Source: Mesorhizobium sp. 1M-11 | GTDB lineage: Bacteria > Pseudomonadota > Alphaproteobacteria > Rhizobiales > Rhizobiaceae | Assembly (NCBI RefSeq): GCF_001303895.1 | Contig: NZ_LJSD01000054.1 | Location: forward strand, 62,001 to 126,000 | Reading direction: 5' to 3' | Length of the DNA: 64,000 nucleotides | Shown: in pieces, positions 43,716-52,160 of the stretch | Layout: every line of letters begins with the position of its first letter | How positions within the stretch are numbered: position 1 is the first letter of the stretch | Notes under the pieces: generated by a model | What the model was told of the DNA's origin: nothing | Seen by the model: only the letters and a program-made list of their open reading frames with translations | Database searches by the model: none | Made by a program: the position numbers and the translations under genes

Positions 43716-44117
43716 TTAAGCGACAGCGCTTTCAAAAGCATTCGGGGTGGTGTTCTTCAGGTATTCGAGCGCGACCTTGGCCTTGCCGACGAGCACGGCG
43801 AAAGCCTGCGGCTCGTGGATAGCCATGTCGGACAGGACCTTGCGGTCGATCTCGATGCCGGCCTTGTTGAGACCGTCGATGAAGCGGCCATAGGTCAGGC
43901 CGTGCTCGCGGACAGCGGCGTTGATGCGCTGTACCCAGAGCGCGCGGAAGTTACGCTTGCGCGCCTTGCGGTCGCGATAGGCGTACTGCAGCGACTTCTC
44001 GACCGCCTGCTTGGCGATGCGGATGGTGTTCTTGCGACGGCCGTAGAAACCCTTGGCGGCTTTCAGGACCTTCTTGTGCTTGGCGTGGGCGGTAACGCCT
44101 CTCTTTACGCGTGCCAT
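43716..44117 (-). CDS. rplT: 50S ribosomal protein L20
   Basis: The 133-residue basic protein starts MARVKRGVTAHAKHKKVLK and continues with KGFYGRRKNTIRIAKQAV and YAYRDRKARKRNFRALWVQRI, all diagnostic for L20. It binds 23S rRNA early in 50S assembly and can repress the rpmI-rplT mRNA in other bacteria. An AAGGAG site precedes the ATG; it lies 33 bp after rpmI. The C-terminus is slightly longer than in E. coli, as is usual in rhizobia. Confidence 0.98.
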   Translation of the reverse strand: MARVKRGVTAHAKHKKVLKAAKGFYGRRKNTIRIAKQAVEKSLQYAYRDRKARKRNFRALWVQRINAAVREHGLTYGRFIDGLNKAGIEIDRKVLSDMAIHEPQAFAVLVGKAKVALEYLKNTTPNAFESAVA

Positions 44118-44150
44118 GTCATGATCTCCTTAAATTGGGGCGCAGCCGGC

Positions 44151-44354
44151 TCAGAGGCCGTTCGGGAGGAAGTTCTTGATGACCTTCTTGCCATCCGGTT
44201 CAGCAAGAACCATCGTGCCGCGGGCATCGCGAATGAACTTGTTGCTGCGCTTGATCATGCCGTGACGCTTGCCGGCCGCAGCCGACAGGACCTTACCGGT
44301 CGCAGTGATCTTGAACCGCTTTTTGGCGGCGGACTTGGTCTTCATCTTGGGCAT
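44151..44354 (-). CDS. rpmI: 50S ribosomal protein L35
   Basis: The 67-residue protein reads MPKMKTKSAAKKRFKITATG at the start and ends GKKVIKNFLPNGL. It is a complete L35, cotranscribed with rplT. In E. coli infC, rpmI and rplT form one operon; here two methyltransferase-like genes and at least one terminator lie between infC and rpmI, so rpmI probably has its own promoter in the 44355-44525 gap. Confidence 0.97.
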   Translation of the reverse strand: MPKMKTKSAAKKRFKITATGKVLSAAAGKRHGMIKRSNKFIRDARGTMVLAEPDGKKVIKNFLPNGL

Positions 44355-44431
44355 TTTGCTACTCCTATGCGAGGGCTTGAAGCACCTCTTGTTGTTGTTT
44401 CCGGACCGACCAAAGCCTGGAAAGCAAATGA

Positions 44432-44466
44432 AACCGCCACGGCATGCCCTGCCGGGCGGTTTTTCT
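44432..44466. terminator. Strong hairpin between methyltransferase-like gene and rpmI
   Basis: AACCGCC and GGCGGTT pair, with inner CGGCA/TGCCG pairing. The T-run is on the plus strand (TTTTTC) while only TTTC follows on the minus strand, the direction of the genes. It may be a weak terminator for the 44526 gene or a structured leader of rpmI-rplT. Confidence 0.45.
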
Positions 44467-44525
44467 GGAACGCGGCCCTATACTGCAAAGACGCCGGCCG
44501 CGCAATCCCCGCCGACGCTCCGGCA

Positions 44526-45158
44526 TCAATACAGCCAGAACAGGATCGGGACCAGCTCGTTCTCCTGACCCTCCTCGATCAATTCGAAGAAGGGGATGGC
44601 AGCCAGGAACATCAGCCCATCGCGCAAGGTGAGATTGAAGATGCGCGTGGTGAACGTCACTTCGGTCTGATCCCGGTAAAGAAAGGGATTTGGCAGAAAA
44701 CGCGGTACGCGCCGCAGATAATCCTCGTAAGGCGCGCCGAGCACGGACTTCAGATAACGCTCTTCCCGCAAGACGACGATTTGAAACGCGGCCGCGCAGA
44801 GCAGCGTGGAAGCGATCGTCACCACCACACTGCCGGTCTGGGCGCCAATGCCGGCGGCCGCGATCGTGGAAAAGAAATACAGCGGATTGCGCATCACCGA
44901 ATAGGGGCCGGTCGAAATCAGCTCCGCCGATTTCCGCCCACCGATGTAGAGGATCGACCAGAGCCGGCCACCAATGCCGACGAGGATCAGGGCAAGGCCA
45001 GTCGATTCTATCCGCTCATGCGTGAGTTCGTCATGCAGTGAACCACTGAAGACGAGCAATCCGAAGAAAACAGTGATCAGGACAGCAAGACCGCCGCGCC
45101 GTCGGCGCTGATAGCGCCCCAATGCCTCGAGCGCCTCGGATGATGGGGTAGTGGGCAT
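44526..45158 (-). CDS. Isoprenylcysteine carboxyl methyltransferase (ICMT)-like membrane protein, copy 1
   Basis: The 210-residue inner-membrane protein has about five hydrophobic segments and the ICMT/PEMT core: IGGRKSAELISTGPYSVMRNPLYFFSTIA, then LREERYLKSVLGAPYEDYLRRVPRF. In this superfamily the GPY-RNP-Y and E-E-x-Y/F-L elements bind SAM and the lipid-soluble acceptor. True isoprenylcysteine substrates are unlikely in bacteria; a phospholipid or quinone-like methyl acceptor is possible. It is a clear paralogue of the next gene upstream (45271-45912). Three 22-bp repeats precede it. Confidence 0.85.
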   Translation of the reverse strand: MPTTPSSEALEALGRYQRRRRGGLAVLITVFFGLLVFSGSLHDELTHERIESTGLALILVGIGGRLWSILYIGGRKSAELISTGPYSVMRNPLYFFSTIAAAGIGAQTGSVVVTIASTLLCAAAFQIVVLREERYLKSVLGAPYEDYLRRVPRFLPNPFLYRDQTEVTFTTRIFNLTLRDGLMFLAAIPFFELIEEGQENELVPILFWLY

Positions 45159-45200
45159 GGGAAGAACCCGACCGCAGAACTGCGATCGCGTTGTTATTGG

Positions 45201-45266
45201 ACCCGTTTGCGGAATTTGTCGGGCCTGTTTGTGGAATTTACCCGGTCTGTTTGCGGAGGAATCGTG
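45201..45266. repeat. Three imperfect 22-bp tandem repeats upstream of methyltransferase-like gene
   Basis: Three units built on CCTGTTTGCGGAATTTxxCCGG occur in a row; the first two share TTTGyGGAATTT, the third changes to TTTGCGGAGGAATC. They occupy the 112-bp gap between the paralogues, 43-108 bp upstream of the 44526-45158 gene. Spacing of about two helical turns would suit cooperative binding of a regulator. Confidence 0.65.
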
Positions 45267-45270
45267 GCGG

Positions 45271-45912
45271 TCAGGGCAACCGGAAAAGAACCGGCAGCGT
45301 GCCTGAACCTTGCGCGTTTTCGATCAGCTCGAAGATCGGCATGGCGGCCAGGAAGACCAGGCCGTCGAGCAAGGTGTTGAGCAGGAGGCGCGGCCGGAAG
45401 GAGCCGGTATCGCCTTCCTGGTAGAGCGAGAGCTTGGGAATGAAGCGCGGCACGCGGGCGAGATAGGCCTTGTAGGGCGCCCCGAGTTCATCCGTCAGGA
45501 ACCGCTCCTCGCGCAGGATCACGATATGGAACGCGCCGGCGCAGAGCAGGGCAAAACCGACTGTGGCAACCAGCGAACCCATCTGCGCGCCGACGCCGGC
45601 GGCGGCAAGCGTCGAGAAGACATAAAGCGGATTGCGGGTGATCGAATACGGCCCACCCGTTACCACCTCATGCGATTTGCGCCCGCCAATATAAAGCGTC
45701 GACCACAGGCGCCCGACGATGCCGAGAAACATCATCAGGACGCCGACCATCTCCACGGTTTCGTGGATGAAGCTCTCGGGCGGATAGACGGCCTCTCCGA
45801 ACAGCAGCGCCGCAAACATCGCAACGATGACGAAGGCAAGCACCAGGCGCCTGAGAGACTGGTAGGCGCCAAGCGCGCGCCGGGCATCCGTCTCCGCAAT
45901 TTTGTCGTTCAT
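45271..45912 (-). CDS. ICMT-like membrane protein, copy 2
   Basis: The 213-residue protein aligns with the downstream copy along its whole length: GRLWSTLYIGGRKSHEVVTGGPYSITRNPLYVFSTLAAAG, LREERFLTDELGAPYKAYLARVPRF, and a shared C-terminal FLAAMPIFELIENAQ. SAM-dependent methylation of a membrane substrate is the family expectation. The tandem arrangement shows a local duplication. It follows the infC terminator and has its own promoter in the short gap. Confidence 0.85.
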   Translation of the reverse strand: MNDKIAETDARRALGAYQSLRRLVLAFVIVAMFAALLFGEAVYPPESFIHETVEMVGVLMMFLGIVGRLWSTLYIGGRKSHEVVTGGPYSITRNPLYVFSTLAAAGVGAQMGSLVATVGFALLCAGAFHIVILREERFLTDELGAPYKAYLARVPRFIPKLSLYQEGDTGSFRPRLLLNTLLDGLVFLAAMPIFELIENAQGSGTLPVLFRLP

Positions 45913-45968
45913 GTTCAGAAGTCCGCCGAGTGTCGCGATGTCGGCGACAAATCACCGAGTTGAGGCAG

Positions 45969-46001
45969 GAAAAAGGCGCCCCACCGAGGGTGGGGCGCCT
46001 T
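45969..46001 (-). terminator. Intrinsic terminator after infC
   Basis: AGGCGCCCCA and TGGGGCGCCT form a 10-bp perfect stem with a short CCGAGGG loop; on the minus strand it is followed by TTTTTCC. It lies 30 bp after the infC stop and isolates infC from the methyltransferase-like genes. Confidence 0.88.
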
Positions 46002-46030
46002 CATCTTGGAACAGGCTGGTACGGCCACGG

Positions 46031-46567
46031 TCAACGCGGCGCCAGCACCATCATCATCTGGCGGCCCTCAAGCTTCGGCTCGGCCTCGACCTTGGCGATG
46101 GTGGCGACTTCCTCACGCACCTTGTTGAGAAGCTGCATGCCGAGTTCCATATGCGCCATCTCGCGGCCACGGAAACGCAGCGTCAGCTTGACCTTGTCGC
46201 CTTCCTCGAAGAAGCGGCGCACGGCGCGCATCTTCACGTCGTAGTCGTGGCTGTCGATGTTGGGGCGCATCTTGATCTCCTTGATCTCGATGACGCGCTG
46301 GTTCTTGCGAGCCTCGGCAGCCTTTTTCTGGTTGGCGTATTTCAGCTTGCCGAGGTCGAGAATCTTGGTGACCGGCGGGACGGCGTTGGGCGAGATCTCG
46401 ACCAGATCCAGCCCGGCTTCCTCAGCCAGCTGCAGTGCTTCGTTGATGGAAACGTCACCGCGGTTCTTGCCTTCTGCGTCGATAAGCTGGACGCGGGGGA
46501 CGCGGATATCCCGGTTTGCGCGCGGGCCATCCTTCGTGGGCGCCGCTGCTTTGAAAGGTCTGCGAAT
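46031..46567 (-). CDS. infC: Translation initiation factor IF-3 (ATT start codon)
   Basis: The 178-residue factor binds the 30S subunit and checks the start codon. The frame from the ATT at 46567 reads RRPFKAAAPTKDG, NRDIRVPRVQLIDAEGKN, then KLKYANQKKAAEARKNQRV and MRPNIDSHDYDVKMRAV, the full two-domain IF-3. There is no ATG, GTG or TTG that would give the N-terminal domain; an ATG inside at 46270 would lose half the protein. GAGGAG precedes the ATT at normal distance. IF-3 rejects non-standard starts, so an ATT start allows autorepression, as in E. coli infC. Confidence 0.93.
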   Translation of the reverse strand: MRRPFKAAAPTKDGPRANRDIRVPRVQLIDAEGKNRGDVSINEALQLAEEAGLDLVEISPNAVPPVTKILDLGKLKYANQKKAAEARKNQRVIEIKEIKMRPNIDSHDYDVKMRAVRRFFEEGDKVKLTLRFRGREMAHMELGMQLLNKVREEVATIAKVEAEPKLEGRQMMMVLAPR

Positions 46568-46874
46568 TGTCGTGGTCTCCTCGAGCCGTTGGCGTTCTGG
46601 GATTCAGTTCAAATTTTGCTTTGGCGCGTCAATGTGGTGACCGCGCGGCGCGAGTCAATAGCACAGGCGCGACAACAAATCACCTGTTCAGGCAATTTAG
46701 TCCTACTGTTGCTTTCTGAACCAAGCAAAGAACTGAACAGCGGTCTTTTCGCTGCGCCTCGGCCATGTCAAGAAGCGCGACCCCAGAACACTGCACGTCA
46801 TTATTGGGACGCGGGTTCTGACATTTTGAAGCTGCGCATCGGCCTGGCAGGCACGATGCGCCAGGAACCGCGCC
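46568..46874. other. 307-bp divergent region between infC and hydrolase gene
   Basis: No gene was recognised on either strand. It must hold the infC promoter and leader. CTGTTCAG (46684) and CTGAACAG (46733) form an 8-bp inverted repeat 41 bp apart that could fold in a long infC leader, or act as a paired binding site. Confidence 0.5.
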
Positions 46875-47645
46875 ATGCAACCGACCGCTCCCGAATTCCT
46901 TGATGTCGACGGCATTTCCATCGCCGTCCGCCAACAGCCCGGCAAAGCACCGGGCGTGATCTGGCTCGGCGGCTACAAGTCCGACATGCTCGGCACCAAG
47001 GCCGAGACGCTGGCCGACTGGGCCGACAGGAGCCGCCACGCCTTTTTGCGGCATGACTATTCCGGCCACGGCGAATCCGGTGGCGACTTCAACGAAGGCA
47101 CCATCTCGACCTGGCTTGCCCAAAGCCTCGCGGTCTTTCGTCAGCACGCCAAAGGCAAGCAGATCCTGGTCGGCTCGTCGATGGGCGCGTGGATCGCCTT
47201 GCGCATGGCGCAGGAACTGCGCAAGGCGGGCGACGACCGTGTCGCCGGACTGGTACTTCTGGCGCCTGCGCCCGATTTCACCGCCGAGCTGATCGAACCG
47301 ACGCTGACCGACACGCAGCGCCGCGATCTCGCCGAAAAAGGCTTCTTCGCCGAGCCGTCCGAATATTCGGATCAGCCTTATGTCTACACGCGCGCGCTGA
47401 TCGAGGACGGCCGCGACAACCTCGTGATGACCGGCCCGATCGACACGCATTGCCCGGTTCACGTGATCCAAGGCCTGGCCGATCCGGATGTGCCGCACAC
47501 CCATGCCTTGAAGCTGGTCAGCCACCTGCCCGCCGACGACGTCACGCTGTCGCTGGTGCCGGAAGGCGACCACCGCCTGTCGCGGCCGCAAGATCTGGAA
47601 CTGCTGGTCCGCGCCGTGGAAACGCTGGTCGAGCGGATCCGCTGA
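46875..47645 (+). CDS. Alpha/beta hydrolase, ABHD10-like
   Basis: The 256-residue hydrolase has the nucleophile elbow GSSMG (S102), an LGGYKSDMLGTKAETL oxyanion-side block, RHDYSGHGESGGDF, and late acid and histidine positions (GLADPDVP, PEGDHRLS). The GYKSDM-GTKA block is characteristic of ABHD10-type mitochondrial thioesterases and their bacterial relatives, which remove S-acyl or acyl-glucuronide groups. It overlaps the BenE-like transporter gene by one base (TGATG), so a coupled function is likely. Confidence 0.87.
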   Translation: MQPTAPEFLDVDGISIAVRQQPGKAPGVIWLGGYKSDMLGTKAETLADWADRSRHAFLRHDYSGHGESGGDFNEGTISTWLAQSLAVFRQHAKGKQILVGSSMGAWIALRMAQELRKAGDDRVAGLVLLAPAPDFTAELIEPTLTDTQRRDLAEKGFFAEPSEYSDQPYVYTRALIEDGRDNLVMTGPIDTHCPVHVIQGLADPDVPHTHALKLVSHLPADDVTLSLVPEGDHRLSRPQDLELLVRAVETLVERIR

Positions 47646-48787
47646 TGCGCATTTCCATCCCGATATCCGCTTTCGTCGCGGCGATCGTCGGCTTCGGCGG
47701 AACGCTTGCCATCATCATCGCGGCCGCCAATGCCGTCGGCGCCACGCAGTTGCAGACGGCGAGCTGGGTCACCGCGCTGTGCATTTCGATGGCGGTCGAG
47801 ACCGCATGGCTGTCCTGGCGCACCAAGATGCCGATCATCAGCGCATGGTCGACACCTGGGGCGGCACTGATCGCGGCATCGAGCGGCTTTTCGATCGGGG
47901 AAGCCGTCGGCGCCTTCCTGATCGCCGGCGTGCTCCTTGTGCTGACCGGCCTGCTCAAGCCGCTGACCCGGCTGATCTCGAGAATCCCCGCCTCGGTGGC
48001 ATCCGGCATGCTGGCCGGCATCCTCGTTACCTTCGCACTCAATGCCGTCAGGACTGTTCCCGTCGACCCCTGGCTTGTGCTGCCGCTGATCGCGGCCTTC
48101 TTCCTGATCAGGCTGTGGAACCCCTCGCTGTCCGTGCTCGCGGTTCTGATCGGTGGCGGGTTCGCCGCCTTTGCGACTGGCCGCGTCGGCAGCCTGCCGA
48201 CACCCGAACTTTCGACGCTGACGCTGATCGCACCCGTCTTCACCGCCAAGGCGGCGATCGGGCTGGCATTACCGCTCTATCTCGTCACCATGGCCTCGCA
48301 GAACCTGTCGGGTCTCGCCGTGCTGCGGGCAGCCGGCTACCACCCCGAACCTGGCCCGTTGATCGGTTTCACCGGGCTGGTTTCCGTTCTGCTCGCGCCG
48401 TTCGGCGCCTCGACCTCCAATCTTGCCGCGATCTCGGCGGCGATCTGTACCGGACCGGACGTGCATCCGGACCCTGCCGAGCGCTGGAAGACCGGGCCTT
48501 TTTATGCGCTCGCCTATGTTGTCTTCGCGATCTTCGGCGCCTCGCTGGTGGCGATCTTCGCTGTGCTGCCGCAGAGCCTGATCGTGCTGGTCGCGGGCCT
48601 CGCCCTGATGGGGCCGCTCACCAATGCGCTGACCATCTCGCTCAAGGACGAGCATGAACGCATGGCCGCCACGACGGCTTTTGCCGTCACCGCCTCGGGT
48701 CTCACCCTGTTCGGCGTTGGCGCCGCGTTCTGGGGTCTTGTCGCCGGCATGATCGTGGTCCTGCTCGATCACGCAAAAAATCGTTAG
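47645..48787 (+). CDS. BenE-family benzoate/H+ symporter-like permease
   Basis: The 380-residue inner-membrane protein has about twelve helices and the family blocks WLSWRTKMPIISAWSTPGAALIA near residue 60, LVTMASQNLSGLAVLRAAGY and FGASTSNLAAISAAICTGPD. BenE proteins import benzoate or related aromatic acids. The gene overlaps the upstream hydrolase gene, suggesting uptake of an aromatic ester or acid that the hydrolase also handles. No aromatic-ring catabolic gene is in the window. Confidence 0.9.
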   Translation: MRISIPISAFVAAIVGFGGTLAIIIAAANAVGATQLQTASWVTALCISMAVETAWLSWRTKMPIISAWSTPGAALIAASSGFSIGEAVGAFLIAGVLLVLTGLLKPLTRLISRIPASVASGMLAGILVTFALNAVRTVPVDPWLVLPLIAAFFLIRLWNPSLSVLAVLIGGGFAAFATGRVGSLPTPELSTLTLIAPVFTAKAAIGLALPLYLVTMASQNLSGLAVLRAAGYHPEPGPLIGFTGLVSVLLAPFGASTSNLAAISAAICTGPDVHPDPAERWKTGPFYALAYVVFAIFGASLVAIFAVLPQSLIVLVAGLALMGPLTNALTISLKDEHERMAATTAFAVTASGLTLFGVGAAFWGLVAGMIVVLLDHAKNR

Positions 48788-48905
48788 GCTTTACAGCCGG
48801 TTGCCCGGTTCCCCAGGCGTTTTGTCTTGAACAAGGCGCCCGCTGTTCCCACTTCGATCGGAAGCAGCCGCGCTTTGGCTGCCTCCAACCAAAGGAACGG
48901 GAGAA

Positions 48906-49382
48906 ATGAACACGACTGCATTGATCCGCCCGGCCTGGACGCCGGCAACCATCGCGCTGATGGTTCTTGGCTTCGTGGTGTTCTGGCCGCTAGGCCTCGC
49001 CATGCTCGCCTACATCATCTGGGGCGACCGGCTCGACGGCTTCAAGCGCGACGTCAACAAGGCCACGGATGGCATCTTCGCCGGCTGCCGCCGCAGTGCC
49101 GACAAGGCTCATCGCTGGGGCCATGGCTCTGCCCGCACCGGCAATGTCGCCTTCGACGACTGGCGCGACAAGGAGCTGGAACGCCTGGCCGAAGAGCGCC
49201 GCAAGCTCGATGAGGCGCTGGCCGAGTTCGACGAGTATGCCCGCGAGCTGCGCCGCGCCAAGGACCAGGAAGAGTTCGACCGCTTCATGGCCCAGCGCAA
49301 CAAGCCGACCGCGCCGACGACCACCAAGCCGGCCCCCGGCAAGTCAACCAAGGGAAAGGGCACGAACCTGCTCGACGACTGA
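48906..49382 (+). CDS. DUF2852 membrane protein
   Basis: The 158-residue protein has an N-terminal transmembrane helix (TIALMVLGFVVFWPLGLAMLAYIIW) and a long charged, coiled-coil-prone region (KELERLAEERRKLDEALAEFDEYARELRRAKDQEEFDRFM), then a Pro/Lys tail. This layout is the DUF2852 family, widespread in Rhizobiales, function unknown. A GGGAGA site precedes the ATG and a hairpin follows the stop. It is monocistronic as far as can be seen. Confidence 0.85.
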   Translation: MNTTALIRPAWTPATIALMVLGFVVFWPLGLAMLAYIIWGDRLDGFKRDVNKATDGIFAGCRRSADKAHRWGHGSARTGNVAFDDWRDKELERLAEERRKLDEALAEFDEYARELRRAKDQEEFDRFMAQRNKPTAPTTTKPAPGKSTKGKGTNLLDD

Positions 49383-49405
49383 TCGACGCGATCAGCATGA
49401 GTTCC

Positions 49406-49434
49406 AGCGGCGCCGCCTGAAAAGCGGCGCCGCT
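49406..49434 (+). terminator. Hairpin after DUF2852 gene
   Basis: AGCGGCGCCGC pairs with GCGGCGCCGCT around a CTGAAAA loop, 24 bp after the stop. The following TGTCTTG is only weakly T-rich. Confidence 0.65.
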
Positions 49435-49507
49435 GTCTTGTGAGCGCTCGCTGCGGCATCACCGCAAAGACCACTACAGATTTTTCCGAATCGCTTATGT
49501 TCCTCTT

Positions 49508-50266
49508 ATGTCCTTCGCTTTCTTCCGCAACCTGACCAAGCCCAGGCCCGCTCAGACCGAAGAGCGCGAGCATCATGTGGCCGGGCGTACGCTGCCGCTC
49601 AGGATCGTGGAGAACGAGCGGGCCCGGCGCCTGACGCTGAGGATCGATGCCGGCGGGCAGAGCCTGCGCATCACGGTGCCGCCTGGCCTGCGCCAGGGCG
49701 AGGTCGAGAGGTTCCTCACCCGCCATCAGGGCTGGCTCGAACAAAGGCTGGCCAAGGTGCCGGACCGGCCGCAGGTGCGGCCGGGCATCAAGATCCCGCT
49801 GCGCGGCGTGCCGCATCTGGTCGTTCATGAACCGGGCAAGCGCGGTACCGTTGTGGTCGGCGCCGACGAAACCGGCCCGACGCTGACCATCCATGGCGAT
49901 CGGCTGCACCTGCCGCGCCGAGTCGCCGATTTCCTCAAACGCGAGGCCAAGCGCGATATCGAGGCGCTGGTGCTGCGCCATACCGGCGCGATCGGCCGCA
50001 AGGCGAAAAGCGTCCGCTTCAAGGATACGTCGAGCCGCTGGGGCTCGTGCACCGCGGACGGCAACCTGTCCTTCTCCTGGCGCATCATGATGGCGCCGCC
50101 GCCGGTGATAAACTACCTGGTGGCGCATGAGGTGGCGCATCTCAAGGAGATGAACCACGGTCCTAAATTCTGGAAGCTGTGCGAAGAACTGTGCCCCGAT
50201 ACCGAGCGCTGCAGGGCCTGGCTGAAGAAGAACGGCGGTGCGCTGCAGGCGATCGCGTTCGAGTAG
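49508..50266 (+). CDS. YgjP/SprT-like zinc metallopeptidase
   Basis: The 252-residue protein contains a DUF45/YgjP core ending with H207-E208-x2-H211 and H217 in AHEVAHLKEMNHGPKFW, a zinc-protease motif, preceded by SSRWGSCTADGNLSFSWRI, which is diagnostic. No signal peptide is seen. E. coli YgjP has been reported to hydrolyse UTP rather than protein, so the true substrate is not settled. It stands alone and is convergent with a GNAT gene. Confidence 0.9.
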   Translation: MSFAFFRNLTKPRPAQTEEREHHVAGRTLPLRIVENERARRLTLRIDAGGQSLRITVPPGLRQGEVERFLTRHQGWLEQRLAKVPDRPQVRPGIKIPLRGVPHLVVHEPGKRGTVVVGADETGPTLTIHGDRLHLPRRVADFLKREAKRDIEALVLRHTGAIGRKAKSVRFKDTSSRWGSCTADGNLSFSWRIMMAPPPVINYLVAHEVAHLKEMNHGPKFWKLCEELCPDTERCRAWLKKNGGALQAIAFE

Positions 50267-50294
50267 AAACCGTCTGTCGACAGTCCGGCCCCGC

Positions 50295-50807
50295 TCACAG
50301 CGATTTCGTCAGCCACAGGATCAGGTCGTCGTCAACGCGCACGGACTGATCGGGAGCAACCGGCTTTTCGCCATAGGTGATGCCGCGTCCATCCGGGAGA
50401 TAACCCAGCCTGACATAGAGGCGCTGGGCCGCACCATAGTCGGCATAGAGGCCGACGCCCAGGCCGATCCTCGGCTTGCCGGCCGAGGCGGCGAGCTGTT
50501 CGAAGCGACCGATCATCCCCGTGGCGATACCGCCGCCGCGCGCAGCCTGCGCGACAACCAGATTGTTGATTTCGGGAATGCCCGCTGCCTTGAACGGCGG
50601 ATAGCCCGACTGCCACAGCAGCGTGCCATAGCCGACAACGTCCTGGCCTTTGAACGCAATCAGCACGACGCGGCGGCCCTGAGCGGCATCGGCAAGATAG
50701 CCTTGCCAGAGTACGGGGTCGGCATTCCATGCCGGGCCGCCGTCCGTCGCAGCGATCCGCTCCGGATCGCCGGCTTCGAGGGCCCTGATGGTGAAGCCGT
50801 CCGTCAT
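50295..50807 (-). CDS. GNAT-family N-acetyltransferase
   Basis: The 170-residue protein has the acetyl-CoA binding sequence NLVVAQAARGGGIATGMIG (R-x2-G-x-A form) followed by an amphipathic helix and GLYADYGAAQRLYVRLGYLPDGRG, motif B of the family. It acetylates an amine of unknown identity. It is convergent with the YgjP-like gene and separated by 149 bp from the ampC-type gene, on the same strand. Confidence 0.88.
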   Translation of the reverse strand: MTDGFTIRALEAGDPERIAATDGGPAWNADPVLWQGYLADAAQGRRVVLIAFKGQDVVGYGTLLWQSGYPPFKAAGIPEINNLVVAQAARGGGIATGMIGRFEQLAASAGKPRIGLGVGLYADYGAAQRLYVRLGYLPDGRGITYGEKPVAPDQSVRVDDDLILWLTKSL

Positions 50808-50956
50808 CGCCGCCAGTCTTTCGTCGCCTATCCGTTGTTCCGACAGATGGCCACAGCTCCTGTCGGAAGCAACTCCATGGCATGGTCCAGACGACAGTGA
50901 CAGAACCGGCCAGGCGAACCCGGCCGGTCCAGTCGCAAATGCGTCTGCGCAGTCGT

Positions 50957-52129
50957 TTACAGGCCAGGCAATTTCTCGATCCCGGAAAGGATACGATAAG
51001 CCGCCTCTATCCGAACCGGGATGGGATAGCTCTTGTTCGCCAGGATGACGATACCGACCTTCCTCGCCGGAATGAACGCGGCATAGGCGCCGAAACCGTT
51101 CGTCGAACCGGTCTTGTTGAGCCAGGCATCGGCTCCCGCCGGCACTGGCGGATTGAGCTTCTCGGCCTTCTGCGGCTTGAACGCCATGTCGGCCGAATTG
51201 CCAGCCAGCAGCCTGTCGAGAGTGGTTGGATAGGCATAGCTCTCCCAGCCCAGCCCTTGAGTCATGCCGCCGACCTTGTAGTAACCGAGATGTGTGCCGG
51301 CGATGGCGGCGCGCAGTTTCTCATCCGACACCGCGCCACTCATGTTCGCTTCGACGAAGCGGATCAGATCGGGCGCGGTGGTCTTGATGCCATAGGCCTG
51401 CGAATCCAGAACGCCTGATGTCACGCGAACGGGCTTGCCTGCTTTCGAATAGCCATAGGCATAGTCGCCCATCCGCGCCTTGGGCACGTGGATGAAGGTG
51501 TTGGAGAGGCCGAGCGCCGGCAGGAGCTTTTGCTCCATGAGCACATCGAAGGGCTTGCCCATGCTTTCTGCCGCCAGATAACCGAACAGGCCAATGCTGG
51601 GGTTGGAATAGCGGCGGTGCGTGCCCGCCGGGAATTCCGGCTTCCAGGCCTGGAAATAAGCAATCATTCCGTCCTGATTGGTCACATCGTCCGGGACCTG
51701 CAGCGGCAGGCCACCCGCCGTGTAAGTGCCGAGATCGAGGACATCGGTCTCGCCCAAGGCACCGCCGTCAAGCGCCGGCAAGTAGGTGCTCGCCTTTTCA
51801 GACAGCGAAAACGTGCCGCTTTCCACGGCATAGGCAGCCAGCGTTGCGGCAAAGGTCTTCGATACCGAACCGATTTCGAAGATGGTGTTTTCCGTGACCT
51901 TCCGGCCGCTTTCCTTGGAAGCGACACCGTAGCCGAAGAAAAACCGCTTGCCGTCGACCGTGATCGCCACGGCCATGCCGGGCAATCCGTTTTCCTTCAT
52001 CACCGGCCGGACCGTCTCGTTCACCAGTTGCTCCAGCTGGTGCTCGGCACCCTTGCTGTCGGCGGCGTGGGCATTGGTGACTTGCAGGAATGCAGCTGCA
52101 AGGATTCCGATTTTGAGAATTCCGGTCAT
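50957..52129 (-). CDS. ampC: Class C beta-lactamase (AmpC type)
   Basis: The 390-residue precursor has a signal peptide (IGILAAAFLQVTNAHA, cleavage before ADS) and all class C motifs: nucleophile S88 in SVSK, Y174-S-N, and K339-T-G. GTYTAGGLPLQVPDD, YSNPSIGLFGYLA and NKTGSTNGFGAYAAFIPAR confirm true AmpC rather than a generic serine hydrolase. It should hydrolyse cephalosporins in the periplasm. The ATG at 52129 gives the normal signal peptide. It is 31 bp downstream of the class A gene on the same strand, which would place it under AmpR control. Confidence 0.95.
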   Translation of the reverse strand: MTGILKIGILAAAFLQVTNAHAADSKGAEHQLEQLVNETVRPVMKENGLPGMAVAITVDGKRFFFGYGVASKESGRKVTENTIFEIGSVSKTFAATLAAYAVESGTFSLSEKASTYLPALDGGALGETDVLDLGTYTAGGLPLQVPDDVTNQDGMIAYFQAWKPEFPAGTHRRYSNPSIGLFGYLAAESMGKPFDVLMEQKLLPALGLSNTFIHVPKARMGDYAYGYSKAGKPVRVTSGVLDSQAYGIKTTAPDLIRFVEANMSGAVSDEKLRAAIAGTHLGYYKVGGMTQGLGWESYAYPTTLDRLLAGNSADMAFKPQKAEKLNPPVPAGADAWLNKTGSTNGFGAYAAFIPARKVGIVILANKSYPIPVRIEAAYRILSGIEKLPGL

Positions 52130-52160
52130 GGTCTTTGGATCCTTCGATAAGCCGGCCATG

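Noticed and set aside
45201..45266. CRISPR array
   Set aside because: Three adjacent imperfect repeats without unique spacers and no cas genes.
46680..47591. 304-residue minus-strand frame upstream of infC
   Set aside because: Antisense shadow of the ABHD10-like hydrolase.
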